Below are positions 20,896 through 33,524 of a stretch of 64,000 bases of DNA, piece after piece. Positions within the stretch are counted from its first letter, which is position 1, and every line of letters begins with the position of its first letter. The notes under the pieces are model-generated. The model was not told the DNA's origin. It made no database searches and worked only from the letters and a program-made list of their open reading frames with translations. Origin of the DNA: Enoplosus armatus (Eukaryota; Chordata; Actinopteri; Centrarchiformes; Enoplosidae); the NCBI RefSeq assembly GCF_043641665.1, contig NC_092197.1, positions 18,048,148 through 18,112,147 on the forward strand, in the 5' to 3' direction. A program made the translations under genes and the position numbers.

Positions 20896-22154
20896 TCCTG
20901 TCCCTGTCAGATACAACATGTCAGTGCCATCGCGGACGGCAGAGAACACACGGCCTGTCACAGGGAAAATAACCTCCCAGCGACTAACAATCAAAACGCC
21001 ATTATCTCAAGTCTAAACAATCTAAAGTAGATTGTTTGTTTTTCTGCTACAGCATCTCTGTGAGCTCTGTGAATTTGCAGGCGTCCTCTGCGCATACACC
21101 AGCCTGTGATGCGACAGCCTGAACTGCACTACACATTAGCATTCTAGCTAATGTCTCCCTCTTATCTCCAGGCGTGGACACGTCTGGTCTTGGCCCCTCG
21201 GTTGCCGAACAAGCGTGCAAGCAAGCACGCATGCAGCATGCAGCATGCAAACGTGCACTCGCTCCGCCGTAGCACATTGAACCGCTCGTAACGAACTTTG
21301 CAGAACTGCAGTTTTCAACATGTGTCAGATAAGATGCTCACTGGTCGTCCCCTTTAGCCTTTTTAGCCTCAGCTGCACTTTGTATTCAGTGATAAGTATA
21401 TTTTGTGTTTAAGTAAATGTAGACATGTTTTATTTCATTCTATTCTACTTTAAATATTTCTGTATATGTCCTATGTGTGTGTAGCATGAAGGGCGGCTAG
21501 CAAGGGCCTCACGTTTGTACCTATACAAGTTTGTTTAACTTGTCACCTGGTGATTTTGTGTTTCACCTCGTAGCATTCCCTTTTCATCTTGAGTGGGAAG
21601 TTTTTTCATTTCTACATGTTATGTATTCAGAAGTTCAGTGTGAGCTTAGGCCCACAGATTCACTGCAATCAAACCCTAACAATGATAAGAGGTTAAATGT
21701 TTCCCGCTTCACATGGTGTCAGGACAGAGGAAAGTATTTCATCATTTCTGTTTCATTTATCCCATTGGCTGTACTCTGTCTGCGTTTGCATAGTACAGTA
21801 TGTTACGTTCAACAATCCATTGGTTTTATGTTTGTGTCTTAATTTCGTGGCTTGATGCATTGGTACCTAGCTCCTAGTTATCAGACAGTACATTGGTTAA
21901 TAGCTTAATTTAGCTGCCATGGTGTCAGAAGATGAACCGCCTCTGTAGTCTTATCAGTAAATATGTGTGAAAGCACCTCTGACATAATCAATAAGAAAAA
22001 CTATGACAAATCCAAATCCCTCTTTTCTATTTCTAGGCTGGCTTTCTAGTTTGTTTTCTGGACAGGATTATCCTGTGTATCCACACTCTTTGAACAATGT
22101 GGTTTTCTCCTTCATTTACTTTTTCATACAATGGTACGGTTTGTAGATGTAGCT
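20896..22154. other. Unique non-coding DNA
   Basis: No gene or recognised family. A short tandem GCATGCAGCATGCAGCATGC occurs at about 21229-21248. Confidence 0.5.
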
Positions 22155-22245
22155 ACTTGCCAACCCTCCAGATTCTCCTGAGAGTCCCATTATTCAATGC
22201 CCCCGTCCCTCCGGTCCTCCCGACTCCGGCAACAAAATGACTCCA
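22155..22245 (+). repeat. Fragment of a CCAACCCTCC-type fish repeat
   Basis: ACTTGCCAACCCTCCAGATTCTCCTGAGAGTCCCATTATTCAATGCCCCCGTCCC resembles a dispersed fish repeat whose consensus reads CCAACCCTCCCGATTCTCCCGGGAGTCTCCCGTATTT. It is short and diverged. Confidence 0.5.
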
Positions 22246-23700
22246 TAAATTTACTAAGACGCAGGAAAACAGTTTCTGAAATTAACAGTTTCCTGGGGGA
22301 GGATCCCCATCGGCAAGCATGCTGATCGACCATACTACTGAAAATGTGAATTTTGCTGCTGAACTGTTTAAACATAATTCCTGAGGGGTTGAGGAGTGAT
22401 GACCCCGCCCCTTGCGGTGGGTAACGTCACAGAAGGCCTACATCGACTTCACAGATACCGAATCCAACTCCAACGTAAGCATTTTCAAATCTGGTTTAAA
22501 AAAAAGGGGGAAAAAAAACGGAGAAACAAGAGATCGCTAATGGAAGTGATGCATGGAGACCCTTCTCTCCTCCCATTGGCTTGCAGACCTCCCCAGAGGT
22601 GACATCTGCAGTTGGACCCTTTTCCAGCTGTTGAGCAAACAGTCCTATTATTATTATTATCAACAACACTTTGACGTGATTTTTGACTGCAAAAAAAGAA
22701 AGAAATAAGAATGGAATGTGTAATTTCAGTTAGTAATACATCTTTTATTCGTCACGTGGCCTCGCTCTCTTGTGGTCCATCTTTTCTCACCTCCTGATGC
22801 TCCTCCTCGGGGGGTCCCCCGAACCCTTTGATGGAGACACAAAAGCACAGACCTGGTAGCACATCTCACCTACAGTCTGCCTCTGAAGAGAAGTACAGCA
22901 GTAAAAAAAAAAAATCCATTTCCCACTGACCCCCTTCCCTTCTCCGTGGTGTTCTGCTGAGGCCTGTCCACACACTCTATGGCAACACTGGTGCACAAGA
23001 AGTGTCGCTCTCTCTAGTCTTTCTAGCCGCTGAAGTTCAAAGCCAGAGAGACTCAGACTCTGAGAGTTTTTTTGAGCTCAGTTTTCTGACAGAAATACTC
23101 ATGTCATTTGCATTAGGCATTTTAGCTGACAGCACCTTCACATGACAGTGGTATTAGTGGCCTTATGTTTGAAAAAGTGGGGTTGATCTCATATGTGGCG
23201 ACTAGTAGGCCTCAAATAATAGAGTGTGGGTGTATTACAGTTTGTAGCCTTTACGTTGCAGGGAGGGTTTTTTTTTCGAAAGCGTGAAAGTTCATCCTTG
23301 ACCTTGGAAGCAAACTAAAAAAAGGAAGGAAGTAAGCAAGTGCATTGCCCGACATTGCCTCCGCCTTGTTGCTGTTACTGTGTCAGCGCATACAAGCTAG
23401 ATCCAGGTGTATTTTGCCCTCATTTGCATAAAATGTAATTTTTTTCTTCACTTATGAGCCCTCCCTTGTTTTGTGTCACTGGTCAGTCCCGCAGCACAAA
23501 ACTGTTACGCTTCATATTCTGTGTGGACCTGTTTATACATGCTACTGTCAGTGATCTGTGATATTTAAATGACTGTATTTGCCACTAGTGTGAACTACAA
23601 TGCTGGAAGCAAACCAACTCACATCGCAAATACACAAAGATTGTCGACTTAGCTCAAGGCCCACCTGTTGACTTTCACCCCCTGTCGTGGTCTTCCCTGG
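22246..23700. other. Unique non-coding DNA
   Basis: No gene is supported. Contains a short TTA trinucleotide run (about 22648-22660) and A-runs. Confidence 0.5.
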
Positions 23701-23704
23701 TTGT

Positions 23705-23805
23705 CAATGGAGATAGCTCAGCTGTCAGAAGTTCCGTACTTAAGTCAAGCGATGACAACCGAGCAAATCTCCAGACCATGAGACGTGGTTCGAATGTCAG
23801 AAACG
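23705..23805 (+). repeat. Possible tRNA-derived SINE head
   Basis: TAGCTCAGCTGT (23714-23725) resembles a pol III A-box and GGTTCGAATGT (23787-23797) a B-box, spaced as in a tRNA gene with a longer middle. The stem partners are not complementary enough for a real tRNA, so a decayed tRNA-derived SINE is more likely. It was not matched to a named family. Confidence 0.35.
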
Positions 23806-26090
23806 AAGCCAGCAGTCCGTCGTGTGGGAGAATGCTGTGAGAAGAGGGTGAGCCCAAACTGTCAGCAAAATGTTAAGAAAATCTTTCCATGGTCCCAAAA
23901 TAGTTCCAAATGTTAGCAGGGCCATTATTAGATTGAAAGTTTAAGATATCGCCAGACAGTGTAATCTACGCTCATATTTTTGCTAAAGCCAGGTTGACAG
24001 CTGCTTTCCTTACACCGTACAAAGAATATAAAAGGGAGAAAACTGGTACCTGAGCTAAAAGTAGTACCGTGAGTGCAATTAAGTTTAGCATGGGTGGACC
24101 CAAAAGGAAATTGAGTAATCCTGACATTGTTGTGTTCTGCTATCATCTTGGAGTGTAACGACTCAGTGATTTGGATCGATGCGCCAGGCTTACCTTCTGA
24201 GATGTATTGATTCAAGCCGCTTGAATGAGGCTAAAGCTGCGAGGAATCACAGGTGAAGTATCGATGCCGGTTTCTCTGAATCAGAAATGCTTCGCTTCGG
24301 CAGTGAACGGGATTGTTTACCGCGTGTGTTTCTCTCAACCCGACAGCTCAGTCGGACCTGTGGAGGTTTATATTAGTCCCTTCACCACCTGACAACAGAA
24401 ACGTCTGCGAGGTCTGTTACTCAGTCCTCCCCTTGTTGTTGTCAAGAATATGAAATGGAGGAGAGAGAGAGAGAAAACACACAAATGCGCTGAACAGCTT
24501 AAAAACTACCGCTGTCGACCTGTTTGGGACGTTTCATGAAAACACGGAAGCACTTAAACCGTAAAACTGCAACTGTGAAATATTTAACATGACAGCATCT
24601 TCTACTCTGCCAGAAAGCAGTGAAATTGATGGCTAAATGCCACTGCATGTGTAAACATAGCTCCAAGGCATTATTAATAATCAGCAGGCTGCTTGAAAGG
24701 ACTGTTTTAAGTTGACTGATTCTATTCTCGTAAACAAACGCGTGAGCAAATGAGTCTGAAAGATTATAATGTACTAACTGGGTAAATAATAACTAGGCGT
24801 GGGTTCACTGGTACTGAATCAGTGGTTAAGATGTGTCGTTAAGTGCATGGAATTGTTGATTCCAGGTTGAGACGCGTATCGAGTCAGTGTCAGGAGGAGG
24901 TACACCTCCCGTGAATGCCATCAGCACATTGACCTTTCCAAGCCACAAAGAGAACATTGTTACACATCGCGGAATGACAATAGGCAAGTCAACCTATCAA
25001 CCGCACTCTGAGAGGAAACAAAACAAAACACCGCCTCGGAGCGCCTCTGAGGGTTCCTGGCTGCTCGAACTGAGAAGTACAAAATGTTATAGGACACAGA
25101 GCAATGCAAATGTAGCAAGGAGACTCTCGGCACTGCTCTGGGCAATAATTATTTAATTTAGTTCTGAAACAAAACTAAATCAAACAAAAAAAATAAGGAC
25201 GTTGGGTCAATACCATTTTGGGACACGTCTGTGACGAGAAACAGATACTGGGAAATTTAAAATATATATTAACGTCAGGGATCAAATGTATTGTTAGACA
25301 GTGGTCTTTATACGATCCAAGATGATCACAAATAAATTCACGTTTTTAATGTAGGAACCGAAAAACGAAGCAAATGTTTTTTTCTTTTTAGCCTCTTTTC
25401 AAAATGCGGAAAAACCTGCAAATACAACAATCCATCCATCTAACAGTAATGAGGCTCTATAGGACAATACAACCCAAGTACAACGAGCCGGCGCAACCTT
25501 TCACTCATGGTTAATTAATTTTCCTGTCTGTGAGGAAGAAAGTAAGAAAAAGAGAGGAAAGGTGTCTTGTGCAAATGAATATCCTCAAGAACCACCACTG
25601 GATTACATTTTCTTTTTCCAAACAGCCTCTCCAGATGCAGCGAGCGCCGCACTCAACAAAGAACCCTCTCGAAGCCTTATTTTGTCGAGCAACGTGGCAT
25701 CTGCTGCATCCCACAGTGGAGCCGGGCTCGCTCCTGGATTACCTGACAGATAATGAGCCGTGCCCGACGGTAATGATATTGACATTTCGTGCTAACAGAC
25801 CAAACCTCTGTCACTGCTTGTTGTAGTTAATTTTAATATTCAGGGTGAGATCATTTATGAGTGTGCTGCCGGCCTACATATATATTTGTCTGCCCTGAGA
25901 AGATCCGGTGTCTTTTTAGCGTGTCGTTGGCTGCATATATATCGCTCATTTTTCATATTCTGCTCAAGTGAATCAGGGTCGCAGGTCTAAGAGGCCGGGC
26001 ATGAAAGGAAGAGGCTTGTATCAGACATCAACAGCAGTCTGAGGAGCACGCATGAGGCCATCTCTTTTTCTCTAATGAATTCGGAGGCTG
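23806..26090. other. Unique non-coding DNA
   Basis: Over 2 kb without recognised repeats. A short GA run lies at 24459-24472. The frames at 24887-25156 and 25530-25826 have shadows on other strands and no domain signature. The stretch 25830-26060 has enhancer-like composition (CATATATATTTGTC, GCATATATATCGCTC) but nothing firmer. Confidence 0.45.
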
Positions 26091-26108
26091 TTTTTTTTTT
26101 TTTTTTTT
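26091..26108. repeat. T18 homopolymer
   Basis: Eighteen consecutive T, followed by GTAG. It mimics a splice acceptor but no credible exon follows. Confidence 0.95.
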
Positions 26109-27665
26109 GTAGCATCTCTGTCTTTGCTCGATGCTCCCTCTCTATCGTTTCATCAGCCAATTTCTCTCCATCTCACGCCTTCCCAGCCGCCTGTCTCTAC
26201 TCTTCACCTGATACAAACTGTCCTCTTCGGATTTACTTAAATCATGCTGCAATAAAGACAGGAAATTAAGAAAAACAAAGATGTGTCAAGAGCTTCCCCA
26301 GTGTTTGAGGTGAGTGCTTGTGCGTGAGGTGCCAGTTCTCTCAACCAGCAGCTGTGCCCTTAATTTAAAGGCACCCTGGTATGACTATTGTAAACCGTGG
26401 GAAAGGTAATATACAGTACGCGGAAAAGGATGCAATCTTTAAATGTATTTAGTCCAGAACAAATACATTACACTAATACATTTTTGTTTTGTACAAATAT
26501 ATGTTTTGCAAGTAGGCTTCAACAAAACCAGTAGAAAGTATGTCAAGAATTGGTCTAAACAATACGTTTGCAGCGGGGGAAGCCACAGCAGCAGCTGAAT
26601 GCAATGAAGATCTTTCATCGGTTTCCTTTGAGTTCTTTTGGCATGCTGAATTCATTTCACCAAAGACATTTTCAGTGCTGTTTACATTTCGGCTTTATGT
26701 TTTTATCCAGAGATTATCACCATGAACAAAACAGAACACGAACAGTCCTAAATAAAGGCTTTTTTTTACTAAAATAATGATAGAACACACATACAGATTA
26801 CTGTTACTTTCACTCAGGGCAGAGTGAGTTGACTTTTTTTATTTGATCATTGAAACTGCGTTCGTGCGAAGACTCTGGGCCATGAGTTCCATGAAGAAGG
26901 GAAGGGATTTCTGCAGTGTTGTTCTGCAAGAGTGGTGAGACGGTGAGGAGGTCGGGGGACTGGAAATGAAGAGGGGAAAAAGAGAAGAGGAGGAGTGAAG
27001 AAGCTCTGGTGTCAGCGAGGGACCTCTTTTATTCATACGGTCTTGTGCTGCTTGCCCGAGTGTGGAATAATGGGTGATTCCTGCAGTACATGCATTCAGA
27101 GGTGGGCCCAAAGATCATTACTTCCACATGGCTGGACACAATGAATGAGACAGTGAGAGGGTGTGATGTAGGTGTAGAGACAGTGGGAGGGGGCTGGTCA
27201 GGTAAGTAAGTTAAAATGGATGTCAAACTTTAGTCATATACAGGGCCTTTTAGTTTCCTTTTTTACAAATAATAAATAGAATCTAAAATTTACTAACGTT
27301 TATGTTGATTACAAAATGGTTGAAAACTGGGTAAATCACTGAAAGTCTGCACACCGACGGCAAACCACACATTTATTTAAATAAATAGAAGAAACTGTAA
27401 CAATGTTTTTCAGCAGCTTTGCACCTGTGTGATGTTTGTACAATTAGACTTTTATGAAAATTTGATTTTAAAATTAAAAAATGTTGAAGGAAAACGAAGT
27501 TAAACCGTCAAATACTCACACTTGTGAAGGAGGAGACTAAAGATTTTTTATAAATTACTTTTGACAAGTAGTTTATCAAAAATGCGAAAAAGAAGTGGGT
27601 CTTTTTGTGACGGCAGAAACAAGACTGTATCAGCTATGCGAGGCCATACTTACAGTGTAGGCACA
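26109..27665. other. Unique non-coding DNA
   Basis: Contains a purine-rich patch at about 26935-27005 (GAGGAGG, GGGGAAAAAGAGAAGAGGAGGAG) and otherwise nothing recognisable. Confidence 0.5.
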
Positions 27666-27808
27666 GTGCTAATTTGAGCTAACGTCAACATACTCACAGG
27701 TGTTCACCGTCTTAGTGTGCTAACATTTGCAAAACAGCACTAAACACAACTAAGTACAACGGACGCGGATGTGAGTTTTGCAGGTATTTGGTCATAAACC
27801 AAACCCTC
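27666..27808 (+). repeat. 5' part of the multi-part repeat, cut from its 3' part
   Basis: GTGCTAATTTGAGCTAACGTCAACATACTCACAGG, GTTCACCGTCTTAGTGTGCTAACATTTGC, AGCACTAAACACAACTAAGTAC and GTTTTGCAGGTATTTGGTCATAAACCAAA are the family's 5' landmarks. They match the start of the fuller copy at 52040-52395. The expected next phrase, TTTTGACCTGATGATGGC, appears only at 28558. The copy therefore seems to have been split by an insertion. Confidence 0.75.
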
Positions 27809-28557
27809 ACTTCAGCTAATCAGGAAGTAGCCTGAGAACCAGTTCCCAACCATATAAAAATACGAAAATGTTTACTTGGAGAAAGAAATCTCACAGGCGC
27901 CTTCGCAATGAAAAAAAAAAACCTCCATAAGAATGAACAAATGCCTCTTCAATTATAAGGAAACTGAAACATTGCTTTTTATTCTTTACCCCCTTTAAAG
28001 TTTCCCCAAATGAAATAGACAGGAAAGGAAAAAGGAAAGGAAATGGGTGTAAAAGGATATTTCAATGAAAATAAAGCATCATCAGGCCAGCAAACTCTCC
28101 TGCATGAATAGCACTGAGATAAGCCCTAATGCATGTAACCTAGTTCAAAGGTGACCTTTTCAATGTTCGCTCAAACTAGGTTCCAGAATGCTCGAAACCA
28201 GACAAACAAACCACAGCAAAGAAACCAGCCGAAACAGACAGAGCGCCTAGCTGACAATATCTGCTAAAAGGAGGTCTGCAGTGAGTCAGGAATGGATCAG
28301 AATGCCCTGGGTCTGCAACTCCCCACCCCTCTTAAGCCACTAAGAAAGGGCGTCATCAGACCCCGATTGGCCAAGAGGGAAACGCACCAAGCTGCCCTCA
28401 ATCATTATTTAGGAGCCGGTCCCCCACACCCTGCGCAACGGGTGACCTGAATAACCCTCCAATCAACTCGGAGGAATTTCGACATTCAGCCAAAATGAAT
28501 TGGGGAAAGGGAAATCACAGCACCAGAGAATGGGTGACTGCTACAGAAGGACTGGGA
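27809..28557. other. About 750-bp segment separating two halves of one repeat
   Basis: The segment lies exactly between the 5' half (ending near 27808) and the 3' half (starting 28558) of a repeat that is continuous elsewhere in the window. I see no terminal inverted repeats, poly(A) or target duplication at its edges, and no known element inside. Its composition is ordinary and unique-looking (CTAGTTCAAAGGTGACC, CCCCGATTGGCCAAG). It may be an unrecognised mobile element, or the result of a rearrangement joining two separate copies. Confidence 0.6.
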
Positions 28558-28940
28558 TTTTTGACCTGATGATGGCACCAGAGGAAAAGTAGACCTTTTA
28601 AAATGTATACTGTAGTGCTGTATCAAATGTCATGGCAAAACATCCCACAGCTGTTGAGACATTTCATGCAAAACCAAAAATGAGAACCTCATGGTGGCGC
28701 TGGTGTAAAAAAGAGGATCATCAGAGTCATTAGGACACGTCGTCTGGGGACCAGGAATTTCTGAACAAAACATTTGAAGCAATCCATCCAATGGATTGCT
28801 GAGATATTTTACTGGATGAGTGAAAACCTTGACCTGCAGGTGGTGCTATAAAAGTCAGGGGATCACCAGTTTCACTTTATCCTCTGGGCATCATCAATAT
28901 CTGTCCCAAACTTCACGGCATTTCGTCCAATAAATAGACC
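28558..28940 (+). repeat. 3' part of the multi-part repeat (copy B)
   Basis: Three successive imperfect units are visible, each with a dose of CATGGTGGCGCT or GTGGTGCTAT, (A)AAGTCAGGGGATCA, a TCATC...CTGGGGACCA phrase, and GCAATCCATCCAAT...TGAGATATTT. The tandem-unit structure (about 130-150 bases per unit) is clearest in this copy. No coding capacity. Confidence 0.8.
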
Positions 28941-29474
28941 ACCAGGCATTACCATGCCTGAAGCGAATCTAATAAATAAAAGTTAACTAGTAAACTTAGG
29001 TTCGGGATCAGGGCCACGCCTCAACCACACCTCTAACAACCTGTCACCCCCCCGTCCCCCCCCTTTCCCGTTGCATAGATGACCAAAAAGAACTATATAT
29101 TTTTTTCATTTGCAACACTAACACTCTAATACTAACCTAACTTAACGACGGCTGCAGCTGTTGTACGATGAACTGGAGGTTCACATAATGCAGCAGAGTC
29201 CAGTATAGTACAGCGGAGTTAATCTTTCCCCCTAAAGGACCGGGCTCTGTTGTGCAGAGAGAGACGAGGAGGACGAGGGCAGGAGAGAGAATCGCTCACG
29301 CTGAGAGTGACCAGGCAGTTTCTCTCCATCCCTGGTTACGCATCAATAGTGTACTTCACAACCATAATGCACTGCAGGTCTGGAAACGCACAGCTCTCCG
29401 AACTGATGATGCTACACACCTTCAATGAGTCACGCACACGACATCCCGAATGTACCTCCTTCTGCACAACGGCT
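28941..29474. other. Unique non-coding DNA with C-runs
   Basis: C-rich text at 29046-29064 (C7, GT, C9) gives a G-rich minus strand. Otherwise nothing is recognised. Confidence 0.5.
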
Positions 29475-29502
29475 ACACACACACACACACACACACACAC
29501 AC
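29475..29502. repeat. (AC)14 microsatellite
   Basis: Fourteen uninterrupted AC units. Confidence 0.97.
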
Positions 29503-31277
29503 GAACCAATCACGTGGCCTCTCACATTTCCAACTTGCCATCAGACACCCTGTCACCCTCTATGCTGTGTGTGTCCTGCTGAGACCTCTGTCAGCCGTGA
29601 CTGACAGGATGACAGGGGGACGCTGTTATGAGTCATGCCTGGGCTGGTGGCCTCACAGCTGGGTACCTCCAGCACCACACCTGGGTACCCCGACTGCCAT
29701 CCACGCCAGCCAAAACCAGACGCTGTCGGGAGAGACAGAGAGACCAGCATCACTCACACAGAGGGGCTGCGATTCAGACGAGTTTATTCGAGATGGAAGG
29801 GGGGTGCTGAATATGGATGTGTTGCAGGCAGTCGGACTCAAGCGGCTCGTAAGGTGAAACCCGCGTAGTAAGGGCCAATCGGCAGGCGACGCGCGTGCAG
29901 CAGCAAACCAAAGACAGAAAAAGGACACAAGTGAAAAGTTTGTTTGAGGGGGGGGAATTTGGTCCGAAGCCGCAGAGCTTTTATGTGCAGATTGTAGGAT
30001 TAAAGGAATATTCAGTAAATCTGGTCTGTAAGCCTCAGTGATTGGTAGACGCAGAGAGCTCTGCTGCTGCGGCTTTCAGCAGTCGAAAAGTGACCAGTAA
30101 TGGGTGTTTACATTATCTTCAGAGTTGACTTTTCACAAAAACGCACCACATTCTCAAGACAAAGAGCCTCAGGTTTCGGCAAAACTTTTTCTGAAGGGCC
30201 TTTCTGATTTACCAAAATGTTGACCTGCAGGAACCCCCGTTCCAGTCTTAGTTCCTTGGCTGTAGTTACCTGCCCCTGAAGTGGCACATTCACACACACT
30301 CATAATTACTTTGCAGGTGCTGGGCAGCAATTATCTACACTAACAGATGAAAGAAAGCGTCCGCACACTTCTGTCTCATTCCTTCTCAATTTAGAGGACG
30401 TTCTGATGGACCAGGAACTATCAGGGTGGAGGCTGCAATAATGGATGTATTAAGAAAGCTGGACACCAGACACCCAGTGCTCGCTTTATGTAAAACTAAA
30501 TGTAAAAAAAAAGAAGGCACACCACTCAACCTGTCCACAGCCGAGCACCAGTCCTGACCCCAGAAGCCCTCGACCCCCTCCTCCGTCCCACACCCATTAC
30601 CAATTTTCAAGAAAGAATAGCACCACTAACAAAATTCTGCTAACTACGCGACGGTTACGTTGCAATTCCTCAAAAAAGCCTCCCGCTGGCTCGCCGGTGG
30701 AAGGCTTTTAATGTGAAGCAGCATGTGAAGTTCCTGCCACCCCTGCCTGGCTTCTTTTCAAACCGAGCCTTTTTAAAACTGTCATTAGGCAATTTTGCCT
30801 AATTTCCCTTTTCACGGGTTTTCAGATGGAGTGAAAAGACAGAAATGAATGTATTCAACTTTTAGTCCCCGATTAAGGTCCTGAGTTTAGTACTAATAAA
30901 AAAAAAAAGAAAACGCGCTGAGAGACGGGCAGACCAATCAGAGCAAATTGCCAGCTGACCGCCCAGTCCCTCTGTATGTACAGATAACCGATACATCACC
31001 ATCAGCCAAGAAGCCCGCGCTGTGAGCTCATTAATTTTTCGATGAGCCGAGACATGTTGGCAAATGTGGAACACGGTCACCTTGTTTACTTGTTTACCGA
31101 GAAGAAAAGTTGGCTCCGGTGTAAGTTTTGGGTGACTTCGTCCATCAGCGGCTAATCACAGAGCAGCTGAAGGTACAGTGAGAGACGAGCCCTGACCTGA
31201 GACACCCCGGCCAAGCACCCAGGCCTCAGATGCTGCTAATCTAATCACCTCGTCCACATGGCAGCTCACCTCCCCTC

Positions 31278-31280
<3 letters not shown>
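29503..31280. other. Unique non-coding DNA
   Basis: Six overlapping frames at 29550-29930 occupy both strands, a sign of GC-richer local composition rather than of a gene. A G-run sits at 29948-29956. No known repeat is recognised. Confidence 0.5.

Positions 31281-31364
<84 letters not shown>
31281..31364. repeat. Compound (TC)14(AC)28 microsatellite
   Basis: A TC array (31281-31308) passes directly into an AC array (31309-31364) with no spacer base. Confidence 0.98.
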
Positions 31365-31366
<2 letters not shown>

Positions 31367-31468
31367 CAGAACTTGTTGTGCCCCAGCTGGGAGTGGAGCC
31401 GCCCAGACACCCAGACACAGCTCACTGGAGCAGGGACCAAACCAGCACCTGCTGCCTGGCCGGGAGAA

Positions 31469-31470
<2 letters not shown>

Positions 31471-31500
<30 letters not shown>
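31471..31500. repeat. (AC)15 microsatellite
   Basis: Fifteen AC units, 106 bases after the compound array. Confidence 0.97.
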
Positions 31501-31504
<4 letters not shown>

Positions 31505-33524
31505 TTTTAACTGTTTTGTCTTCAAGGCTTTGTTTTAAAGTGAATTCCCTGCCCTCCCTTAACAAATGACCTTCACTTGTTCATGTCCCCTTACCCTTCA
31601 TCCCTTCTGTCTTTTATTCCTCCAGTTTGTCTCCTTCCTTTGCCATTTGTCCTTCATTTCCTGTCTGTTTTCCTTCACTCGCCCTTATGTTCTTTTATTA
31701 CATTTTTACTGCTGAAATACAAGCATTGTTATTGCTCTTATTCCCTAATTTCAAGAAGTCTCTATTATACAGAGAGATTTAATATACTGTGGTCATATGA
31801 TCCTGCTGCTGGAGGGACATGTGACTGTATTTAATCAGCCTTGTGCAAATGGGAATTTTGTTTTGGAAACTTGCACTGACTGCGAGCCACTGTGGGCACT
31901 CATGATCAGTACACCACACATGATGTGGACCAGGTTTACTAGCATGTGTTTTGTTCATATTGTATTGAATGTTTGTTTGCTCAACTTCAACAGCTGTTGC
32001 TTGTCCAAGGTCCATCATAAGGAGGTTTCTCATGAGTTGCGTGAGGTTCTCAAGTTGTCGTTTCGACTTCTCCGTTCTATTCAAGTGTCCCAGTAGTGAC
32101 AGTGTGACAGTGAGTCAGCATGAACAATGCCGGGACCCTGAAAGTGGAGCCACTGTGACACGATGGCAAAATGCGTCGCCTCGACCTGAAACGAGGATGT
32201 CAAGTTAAGGTGAGTCTGTGAGGTGTGTGTCAAGGTCCACTTATTTTTTTTGCTTGAGCTTTCAACCGCACAGTCTTCAATGGAACTGGCTCAGGCCCGC
32301 AGATGTACTCATCATGTGACCGACGGGACCCAGTTCTACTCCCCGCTGAAGACCTTGACTTTAGAACATTGTGTCATGAATGAATGAACTTCCATGCTCA
32401 AGTCTAGTCCAGTGATTGTAATTGAAATATTGTAGGACTGTGACCTGCTTTAAAGTTCTAATCCGTAAAGACAGTGAAATAAATTGTTTCTAAATGTTCT
32501 AAATGTCCCTGAGTAAAGTTTTATCTCTTCTTATATACACCAAATATATGAAAAGCAAAATTGACAGTTTTTATGTCAGAATCCCTCTCTTTTCTCTTCT
32601 TGTAAAACATTACAATATTTTGATGACTCATCCTGAACTCTGGGGCATATACATTAATTCATTCAATGAAATTTGAAGTAGGGCAGCTAGCTAATACCAC
32701 CCATTATATTAAACCGACTCTTGACCATTAGCTTGTCTTAGAAGCAAACAGAGCAGAATCATGGGTCAGAGGTGTGCGCTTGAATATCCACTGGCAAAGA
32801 CTTTGTTTACATTGCCAAAAAGCATGGTTGAGGTCTAATTTATTCTTTTCTCAAATGCAACAGAAGAAGAACTGCTGTGTCTGTTTCCAGTGCAGCCAAA
32901 CAAACTGTGAGTTCAGAGGTTTTAGCATGTCACATTGTTTTAATAAAGCACACAACAGTGGACAATGTTGTCTGACATGATAATACTGAACTCATTATGG
33001 AATGTTGTCCTCAGCACTAGTCCAGTATGTGCATACATCCCTTACTGTGAACCTCTTGTTGGTCAGTATAGACTCCACCAGTAACAGTGAAAACTACTAT
33101 ATAAAGAGATTATTACAGAATGCAAATACATTGAATGACTATTGCGGAAAAATGCCCAACCAAATGTGGTCTCAAAAATGGGGTTTCATTTTCTTCCGCC
33201 CATTTTGGAAAAATGTCATCCATCCATGCAATTAAGATGACACACAGGCATGATGTGTTCTGCACTCATGGCTTGTTGGATTGATGCTTTGTACTTCAGT
33301 CAATGTGCAGCTGTGGCACTTGAGCCCCCAAATCCTTTATTCTCCAACTGAAGAGAGGGCTACTCTCACTAAAAGACAAGAAAAAAGATAAAATGCGGGT
33401 CAAGTATCACTGACCAATTAATATCTGTTTTTTTTCCCATTTTTTTATTTCCAATTTTCGAGGTACAGGGTTTTCTTATGGTCCGTCGTGGTTCTAAATA
33501 ACCTGCTTAGTAGCCAAAGATGCC
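31501..33524. other. Unique non-coding DNA
   Basis: Pyrimidine-rich at 31550-31690, then AT-rich. A GTGAGT donor at 32210 follows a short stretch with several small competing frames. I do not call an exon. Confidence 0.5.

Noticed and set aside
20489..21016. 175-codon plus-strand open frame, the longest in the window
   Set aside because: It runs through the (TC)18 and (CA)12 arrays, which cannot produce stops. The rest has no domain or biased codon use.
31258..31569. 103-codon plus frame and overlapping Cys-Val minus frames
   Set aside because: Translation of TC and AC microsatellites.
32090..32215. Exon before the GTGAGT donor at 32210
   Set aside because: The frame with the best peptide stops two bases before the donor, and the others are broken by stops.
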